Source: Meconema thalassinum
Taxonomy: Eukaryota > Arthropoda > Insecta > Orthoptera > Tettigoniidae
Assembly (NCBI GenBank): GCA_946902985.2
Contig: OX336388.2
Location: 369,135,387-369,199,386, forward strand
Direction of reading: 5' to 3'
DNA length: 64,000 nt
Below are positions 56,267-64,000 of this stretch, piece after piece. The notes beneath the pieces were generated by a model. The model searched no databases. It was given only the letters and a program-made list of their open reading frames with translations, and had not been told where the DNA came from. A program made the translations under genes and the position numbers. Numbering within the stretch: position 1 is the stretch's first letter; every line of letters starts with the position of its first letter.

Positions 56267-59200
56267 TGTACCGTTTTCTTTTATTCGGCCTGGTTTACGG
56301 TACATGTACCTATACGAACCGCTACACCACACGGCAGGTTTTGACCTAGTTTTGACAGCGCGCATAGCCATGTGATCGTTTGCTCAGCTGTTGTCTCATC
56401 AATAACCTTCGGAAGAGAGTGTTTCGCTCGTAGGCCGCGAGGATGCGCAGGTGTCCTTGAGCTGGCAGTAGTGGGAGATTGACATTTATATTTGAATATT
56501 ATTTGGAAATGAGATACAGATATGATGTCAAGTATATACTTGAGTTCGATATTACAGCAGAGAGGGACAATGCAGTCGTGCTTTTTAATAATGGCATCTG
56601 TAACATCAAGAATATAGATTTATATATCGACCTGTCTCAGAGAGATCGTCTTGTCATGCGCAGTAGAGACAGTGCACGAGTTGCCTCCTGCAGGCCGACA
56701 CAGGTGCGCGACTGACAGAACACGTTTCAACTCAGACGAATTCACGCCTAAGCAGAACTTGTATCGCAATGTTGTTTCGGCTGGAAGAAGTGTCAAGCTA
56801 TGTTGAATTCACGGCAGTGCTAGTTGATATTTTATACATCGTGTGGTGACGGATTAAGGTCATTATCATAAAAGTTCAGTGTCGAATGAGAACTTCAGTC
56901 GTCAGAGCGCCTGGCATTGTATGCGGGCAGTATTCTGTTAGTGGAATCACTCTTTTCACGAGTTACGGAGCGAAGTGGAGTGATACATAAAGGAGGCTTG
57001 TTTCTGAAGTCTATGCATACAGGGAAAGCGTGCTATCTTTTCTCACGCCAAGACTATTGCAACTAAATATCAAGTACATTCCGAGTAAAGCTTTTTAACA
57101 ATGTACAGTGCTTGGAAGTCCGAGGTGTTGGGGGAGATATTTAGAATGCATATAAACATATTAGCCATGAGCGGCTAGGCATTTTAGTGTGGACATCGCT
57201 CTCCAAGCAAATGCAGCTGACGTCACGAGTAACCACGATGCCGTTTGCGAAGTGGATCATAGCATATTCGCGACGCGGGCTATTGGCTTGTGCAACATGA
57301 ACTTTTGGTAACATGCAGCCGAAAATAACTCAGGCTACCGTCATGTATTCACTTGCTTATCGAAATGTTGCATTTGCGCGCTTGATGTATTTCTGAACCG
57401 GCCTGGAACTATTCGAAATTCGGGCTAGGACAATTTCCGAGATGAGGAAGCAGTTCGTTTACTACCAGTGGACTTGGGACGTTGGAGTAAGGGATCCCCA
57501 GTGCGTTCATTGGAAATTGGAATGGAACCGTGTAGTCCTGCCACACCATGGTGGAATCAGATGGTGGGCATCTTCACGCTCCATATTGCCTTCGAGAATC
57601 TCCAGCCAGGTAGAGAATCTACTTTTCATGTAGCGTTGCAAGGTAGATAGTCCAGTTTAAACACTTTGCCATCTATTTTTTTTTTTTTCATTTTGAGTAG
57701 TATGATTGCGGAGTGGAGTTTATGCATGGCTATTCCATGTCATGTGTGAATTAATTTTCAGTCGAGTTTAGGCCTGATTAACCAGGTGCACTGATTTCAT
57801 AACATTTTATTATGAATTAATTGTACATTTTTCAGCTTAATAATCTATTAAATTAAATTCATTAAATTTATTCCGAACTTCTTGATTGTGAAGAACAGAT
57901 CTTCGTAGGGGAGGAAATCTACGTTATTCTCATAGGGAATTGTTACTAATTTTTTTTTTCATCAAGCTTTGGCTTAAGGGGTCATCGTTCCCTTATTTCT
58001 GTTTGGAATCGTATTTTTTTTTCTTATGCGCTCATGTATTATTATTATTAAATTACAGTATAGGATGTGGAATTTGATCATTCTTTTAGAATGGGAATTT
58101 TCTTTTCTCTAGAGGGTAAGCGAGGTCATACTGCAATTCTAATGTGTCAACAGAATTTAACTGGAGTCGTTATCTGGATACATGCTGTAGATTCAGTTTG
58201 ATTTTCGTGAATTCTCTTGAGGGGACATTTCTATTTTTATCTGATCAACGTTAACGTTTGATTTTGTAGTCACGTGTACTTGGATACACCTCGTTAGTTT
58301 TTATATTTATTAATAGTGCTATAACTGAACTTAGATTCAGTATTTCGAGTTTTTCTTGTTTAGAACATTGCTTTAAAGAACTATTTGAAGAACAAGAATC
58401 TTTTACGAGACAGATCCCAGGGATTAACTTTAAGGGGAAATGAATTCTTATGTGACTGTGAATACAACTCTGTAAGGCAAGCTTTTTGTGATCCAGTGCA
58501 GTTGATTAAGTAGCCACTCATGTTAAATTTATGTTGCATTGGATTGAGAAATAATAATAATTAAGAAATACAGTTGATCATATCTGATTACTTGTTATCG
58601 AATAAAATAATCACCATGTGGGTGATAGTGTGTGAAGAAACGTCAATGGGCGTGTTATATATTTACGGTGGTACTCGTTGAAGTACGTTCATATTAAAAT
58701 GCTAGTAAAAGCATCATGTGTAATGCGATTCTAAAATATAAACTTGGTATTGTTGGTGGTAATGCCCACCGTATTCAGAAATCGAGGTCATGAGTGACCA
58801 TTTTTATGACAGTAATTCTTTTATTAAGCCTCAGAGTTTGTTTTTGTGTGGCATCCCCATTTTTAATTCTTCGGTTGTGCTCAGTTTATAAGATTTAAGC
58901 AATGCTAGATATGATTCGCGATCGTTATATTTTAAATTCTGGATGAATTTAAATAAGTACATTCATACTGAAATATTATTGAATCTTTGGAGATTCTGAA
59001 TTACGAATTTCACGTCTTTTTAACTTGAGTGCTTGATTGATAAAAATACATTTTGAATACATTGCTAAAGCAATATGAAAATCCACAGCCTGCTTCCAGT
59101 CTCCGATCGGGTCAGGAATGGAATGAATGAAGCCCCCATCTAGCGGCGTGGATATGAACTGTGCCGGCTGCCGAGGCCTGACGCACTCCTCTGGGGCAAT

Positions 59201-60136
59201 GATTAAATGAATGACAGATGAAATGAAATGATAGTGGAGAGTGTTGCTGGAAGGAAATTGTGACAGGGAATGCCGGGGTACCCGGAGAAAAACCTGTCTG
59301 CCTCCGTTTTGTCCAGCACAGATCTCACATGGAGTGACCAGGATTTGAACCACGGACCCAGCGGTGAGAGGCCGGCGTGCTGCCGCCTAAGCCACGGAGG
59401 CTTCCTAAAGCAATATGAGTTATGCAATTTCAATTTTGACAAAGCAGATAAGGAGTACAGAATTACCTGTTTGGAAAGGCATTTACATCTGAAGGTGTAA
59501 TAACATAAATAATGATTTCACTGTAAATAAGTAAATATGTATATATATATATATATATATATATCTGAAATAATTCACGTTTTCTCCAATGTTGGAATGG
59601 GTGGAAGAACCATTAAGGTGATTTGTCTAATTTTTTGGGGGTTTTCTATTGTTCGCATGATTATCTATTTCTATTGAGGGTAAAATGCACTCTTGGTCCA
59701 TGGGGACTGTTAATGCATTTATTGGCATGAATCCAGTGCCCAGTTTCTTCGTTTGTGTCCAGTCGAGGACAATTTGGTCTGACCTTCTGTCAGATTTCTT
59801 TTGAAATAAATTTTTTGTCAGTTCTTTTAATCGCGTGATGTGATGATTTACAGAAGTATATAGAGGTCGCATTAAGGGGGGCCACAGCTAGATATTTATA
59901 GAGTTTCCCACACTCCTGAGAGGGTGTTTGCCCACGATTCTCGTGTTCTTAGAGCTGTTCGCTGTTATGCTTTGGTCGTGCTTAATGCCACCTCTGTTAG
60001 GTTTTACTGCAGCCTATTACTCCTTTTCCCTGTTGGTAGGATTTGGGGACTTTTCAAAGCCGGGGGGTTTTCAGGTCCTACGATCCAGCTACCATCGAGG
60101 GATTTCAACAGGTAAAGGGTAGGTATTTCGGGCACA
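56267..60136 (+). repeat. 3' LTR of element 2 (with SINE insertion)
   Basis: 3870 bp, of which about 340 bp are a family A SINE and its target duplication at 59065-59418. Otherwise collinear with the 5' LTR. (TA)n tract at 59540-59562, shorter than in the 5' LTR. A block AAGCCGGGGGGTTTTC near 60057 is absent from the 5' LTR. Confidence 0.92.
59079..59404 (-). repeat. tRNA-headed SINE, family A (copy 3), inside the 3' LTR
   Basis: A 14-bp duplication CTAAAGCAATATGA flanks it (59065-59078, 59405-59418); the 5' LTR has a single copy of this site at about 51944. The minus-strand head is GCCTCCGTGGCTTAGGCGG with B-box GGTTCAAATCC. It is the youngest layer of the nest. Confidence 0.93.
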
Positions 60137-60844
60137 GTACCAATTTTTAAATACAAGTAACTTCTATACAACAGTTTGATTTCAACCAAATTTCGTATGT
60201 GTAATGTGTACCATAACAGATATGACTATAAGTATTGTTAAGAGCAATCAGGGCTGCCAACTGTTAATAAATGCTGTCTATATTCTTTTTACCCTAATAT
60301 CAATATATCAGAAAGTATGCAAGCCAACAGCTCTATACTTTGCACACGTATAGCACCTGACATTCTAGATTAATTTGGAGTAACTAATACAAGGCGGTGC
60401 TGCCATCATGATTCTATGCCTGCTGATATGTCCAATTTTAAAATACATGTAACTTCTATACTAACAAATGGATTTCATCCAAAATTGGCACAACAAGATA
60501 TCATAATAATTCAGATTATTTCTGACCAGCACACGCATGGTATTGTTGGCAACATGCTTTTACGCGTGCTGATAGATCCAGTGTCTAACTGTATGTAACG
60601 TCCATTGGACTTCAACCAAATTTTGTATTCTGTACCTTAAGAGGTGGAACTAAGAATATATTCAGTCACCAGGGCTGCCAACTGTAGTGCTCTATTAGGC
60701 TACATTTTACCAGGTATATTTTGAACTAATTAGATATTTCGATATTACCAACTTAATTTCGTCATTATTCTAGATAGGTTTATATACTGTAGAATAATCA
60801 TTGGCATGAAATGTAGGCTGTATAGTTCTTCACGGAACTTCTTG
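60137..60844 (+). repeat. F1-type repeat copy E, right part (split)
   Basis: Resumes exactly where the left part stopped (target GTAC, then CAATTTTTAAAT as in copy D GGTCCAATTTTTCAG). It ends with the family hairpin TAGTTCTTCACGGAACTTC and CTTG at 60844. Confidence 0.8.
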
Positions 60845-60851
60845 TTTCATA

Positions 60852-61081
60852 TTGGGGTGACGCGTGATCCGCGCATCGGGTCCCCTCGGCCATTAATCTT
60901 TGGTTTCCTGATCGGGGCGCTGCCTCACCATCATACAGCTACTCAATTGTCCTCACGAGGCTGAGTGCACCCCGTTCCAGCCCCCACGTCAGTTTCTAAA
61001 ATCACTGATTGAGCTGGGAATCGAACCTGGGGCCTTCGGGTGAGAGTCAGGCGCGCTATCCCAACACCACGGGGCCGGCAG
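60852..61081 (-). repeat. tRNA-headed SINE, further family
   Basis: Minus-strand head GCCCCGTGGTGTTGGGATAGC with B-box GGTTCGATTCCC near 61020. The body has GTGCACTCAGCCTCGTGAGG. Target duplication not defined. Confidence 0.75.
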
Positions 61082-62221
61082 TTCGTTCCTATTGGTGATC
61101 GGTTAAAGTGCTTACAACAGGCTTCAGCTGCTCATTGTAAACATTCCTCTCTTTATTCAGCCATTGAAGCAATGAGGCTATTTTTTAGGAATTTATCCGA
61201 TCCGTAGCTCTTTTCATTGATTATATCTCATTATGTCCGAGCCTTCACTCCCCTCATGTAATTTTGACTCAGCGTATCCTCCTCGAGAAACAAATCCTAA
61301 GTTATGGGTCTGACTGATATAGGCATAAAAACTAAAACTAATTTTTTTCCTTTTTGCTGAGATTTAATTCACTTGCCGTGAAAGTCAATATACCATCTTT
61401 TTATAAAAACTATATGGATTAATTTGACAAATCAAGAGCTTACAAAAATGCATGGGACTGATAACCTAGATGTGCCAAGCCTGTGTAGAAGACAACTACC
61501 AGTAGGACTGCAAGAAACTAATAGTCGTCGGTGAAATGAGCTTCTGATTCGGACGGTTAATTAACCGAAATAGTATACAGCTGTATACTTAGTGCCACAG
61601 CTCATGTGAAACAAATTCAATTAAAATAATACGATGCAAACTTCAAATATTACTCCGTAACGCCGCTTACCATGCACCATTACACCTAAACACAATTGTG
61701 TGCAAGCGATTGAACATACTCGTGGCCCCGCTATGGCAGGATTCCTATTGAACATGCATGTCTACTTAAATGATGAGTAGAGATAGTCTATATAATGGGC
61801 CAAGAGACAAAAACACAATTCGTGGAAAAATGAGTTTTTTTCTGGAAACACATTAAACACGATAACAAAATTCTGAAATAAATTTTATTTGAGGAAACCA
61901 GCAAGTTTACATGTGAACATGAAACATTTTTAATATTTTGTATAATAACAAAGCTACACAATAAATACAAAACCTCTTATTGTAAAACGTGCTTTGTGAC
62001 AATGTTATTGTTCCATTATAACGAGGCAAGTGACAATGTTATTTTCTCTTATTATGAGGTAAGTGACTGTTTAGTGTTCCATTAAAATGGGACGAAGTTA
62101 TATAATTACAGTATTTAATCCTTTAGAACTAAGTGATTTAACCTCATCAGTCTTCTCCTGCCTTCTTCCCATAATACTAAAGCAGCTGTTACACAGGTTT
62201 ACACGGTCAAGTCCAAAAAAA
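61082..62221. other. No gene seen
   Basis: AT-rich interval; likely the 3' side of the minus-strand ORF set that follows. No poly(A) signal could be assigned with confidence. Confidence 0.4.
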
Positions 62222-63500
62222 CTATTTGTTTTCATTCTTCAAATAGCCCAGCATTCCTCTAAGATCCTTTTTCTTATCTTCAGTTAGCCTACTTTTGCAC
62301 TCTAGTGGTAACAGGAATGATGCAATGTTGTCAATTGTGATGTTCTTTTTGAATACGTTTATCTTAGTCCACTCCTCAATTTCATTGAAGGTTTGCCGAA
62401 TCAACACCACTCCAGTTTTTTTTTTCTCAACCCTTAGACAAAACAGTTTGGAAATTTGAACGTCTTTTGTTTTGAGTTTTTTTTCTGCTGCAGATTGAAA
62501 ATCAAAAATGTCCGCATTTTCCAACAAGGTGGCGAGATACGGGTGATGCAGTCTTGCTGAAACGATCACTCTCAGGAGATCCAAAGGTACTTCACAGTAG
62601 GACTTTCTTTTCCTTTTTTCTATTTGAGTGAATGCCCTGCAACTAGGAACTTTTGTTCGACTTCATCAATGATTCCCTCTGCAATTAGAAAAAAAACCTA
62701 GGTACAACAGCATTTTGTTTTTGTCTTGACCAGAGCAGTTACCGCTCCTAAATATGAGCTTTTTCTTCGGTGTAATGTTGTTCCGGATTCCTTTCAATAT
62801 AGCGGATGCTATCTCTTTTCCACTCCTGCCCGTTTGACCCTCATGCCACATGAAAGTGAACACACTATTGTTGTCTCCAATGTGTATACAGAAGTTGTAA
62901 ACACTCAGCTGCCTGGAGTAATACATCTTACTCTGGGTGAGAGCTGGGAGCTGAAAACTTGTTGCAGGTCCATACTAAGCGTACAAACTTCATTACTGGG
63001 CATTTGCGATTGTTTGTGATCGTTATCCATTGTTTTTCTTGCGCGTTCAGCTTTACGATGGTGTAACTCTCGGCGACTATTAACACTCAAGTCCTTAGGA
63101 TTGCTCTTGATTGAGGCTTGAAGCAGATCGTAAGTATCGCATGTGTCAGTGCGAGGCTGACCAAAAGAAAGTTTAGGAAATTTGAGTTTAAAAATTGTGA
63201 AGAAGTACTTACGTCCAGTTTTGTTGTCTGGATATTTTTCATTGAAAACTCGAAATATTCGACTTAGATTTAAATCAGTGCTCAAATATTCTTTTTCACT
63301 CTTGATTCTTGAATAGTGACTCTCTTGTCTGGGAAAGCTGTTCACATGGTCTACAATTCGTTGGACATCTTCGTCGCTGTACTTTTTATTTCTATCTTCA
63401 TTGCCTCTTTTTTCGGTGTAAGTTACTGCTCCTGCTTTTAGATAACCTATAAGTGTTTCAATTCGCCTGTTAGTAATTCCAAAATACGTCCATAAAAGTA
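62222..63500 (-). pseudogene. Decayed DUF7869-like repeated protein gene
   Basis: Minus-strand pieces in order. From about 63500: ITNRRIETLIGYLKAGAVTY, then a charged stretch and FPRQESHYSRIKSEKEYL. From 63345 to 62905: IFRVFNEKYPDNKTG, CDTYDLLQASI and VCTLSMDLQQVFSSQL. 62926-62666: YSRQLSVYNFCIHIG, FTFMWHEGQTGRSGKEIAS and FRSGNCSGQDKNK. About 62650-62590: KFLVAGHS. 62584-62222: LDLLRVIVSARLHHPYL to the end. The order fits the DUF7869-type ORFs common as repeats in insects, which look like DDE-type transposase relatives. The usual SDNCSGQ acidic residue is Gly here. Stops and frameshifts separate the pieces. Family name is from memory; host-gene origin is not excluded. Confidence 0.65.
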
Positions 63501-64000
63501 TTTTTACACATTCTTACAATGTTTCCTGATCCATTTGGAATAGTCAAAGACACAGAAGTTTGCTTAAGGCTGGTATCTGCATCTACACCTTTCCGGCGAC
63601 GGTTGATAGGTTGAAGGTTTATCAGACCCATTAGATAAGTATTTTGCTCTGTTAATTACTTTACCGTGCAGAAGTCAAGAAATATTTTCAATTTGTTTGC
63701 ATGGTTTACATTCCTGCAGTCGTACTTGCACTTGCAGATAACCTAAAACAAGAAGAGCGAATGTTATGCTTGCTGAAACAATGAAAGCACTCGATCCATT
63801 TTATATCTCCACTCCATTCTTTTGTACAGCAATTACAAACACATTATGTTACAGTATTGCAAATACTTCAGCTAGCCACAGGAATATAACCAATAATAAT
63901 ATAGCCTAGCGAGTTACCATAACCTCAACACTACTGTGCGTATTTTTAAGCACTTCGTGCTTTTACTGTTAACAACTATGGTAACTACTGGAATACCTAT
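63501..64000. other. Window end, upstream of the DUF7869-like ORF set
   Basis: A short minus-strand continuation (VKILLWTYFGI-like, after a stop) reaches about 63520. Beyond that no motif is seen; the 5' part of the gene or element is missing or off-window. Confidence 0.4.

Larger units (their letters stand above)
49148..60136 (+). mobile_element. LTR retrotransposon 2: complete ends, 3.5-kb LTRs, pol deleted
   Basis: 5' LTR 49148-52667 and 3' LTR 56267-60136 (the latter lengthened by a SINE). LTRs begin TGTACCG and end GGGCACA, and the element is flanked by GTAC on both sides (49144-49147, 60137-60140; AGTAC if the last A of the LTR is counted). PBS-like and PPT sites sit at the expected places. 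The interior keeps gag and the last 40 codons of integrase; protease, RT, RNase H and most of integrase are absent. It is related to element 1 by gag core and integrase end. Confidence 0.92.

Overview
The window reads as eukaryotic, most likely insect, repeat-dominated DNA. It is AT-rich and intron-scale, with no operon structure. I find no convincing single-copy host gene. Nearly every recognisable segment is a transposable element or a fragment of one. The mix (several tRNA-headed SINE families, 5'-truncated LINEs, Ty3-like LTR elements with very long LTRs, hAT transposons, hairpin-ended non-coding repeats) fits a large polyneopteran genome such as an orthopteran. That placement is inference from repeat style; no species call can be made from the sequence alone.

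Layout. 1-13372: a decayed Ty3-type LTR retrotransposon (gag, protease, RT, RNase H, integrase) and, after its polypurine tract, a probable very long 3' LTR. 13581-15958: two copies of a hairpin-ended non-coding family (called F1 here), one inserted inside the other in opposite orientation. 16100-23760: LINE fragments, all one broad type, with (AAT)n tails, plus a SINE. 23870-26800: SINEs and a dispersed duplicate. 26941-27330: a tandemly duplicated module with three CRE-type palindromes and a TATA box. 27926-29965: an array of about eleven 164-bp units leading into a small ORF. 30115-35774: a hAT transposon with a perfect 8-bp target duplication and a second, unrelated hAT inside it. 36901-40250: further F1-like repeats and a LINE C-terminus. 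41939-48434: SINEs, a mosaic non-coding repeat (F3) and a chimeric SINE. 48436-60844: one F1 copy split by a structurally complete 11-kb LTR retrotransposon with 3.5-kb LTRs and a large pol deletion. 60852-64000: a SINE and a decayed ORF set resembling DUF7869-type insect repeats.

How the parts relate. The two LTR elements are relatives: they share a coiled-coil gag, the integrase C-terminus, the PPT position about 90-100 nt after the pol stop, and a probable splice-donor/acceptor pair around the leader. The second one has lost pol and carries gag lesions, yet has near-identical LTRs and an intact target duplication, so it was presumably moved by proteins supplied in trans. The nesting order (SINE in LTR element in F1 copy; hAT in hAT; F1 in F1) gives a relative history of insertions.

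Most interesting items: the LTR-end splice donor with gag-proximal acceptor in both elements, the giant-LTR pol-less element, the hairpin-ended F1 family, the SINE A/SINE D patch, and the CRE/TATA module. All boundaries were read by eye.
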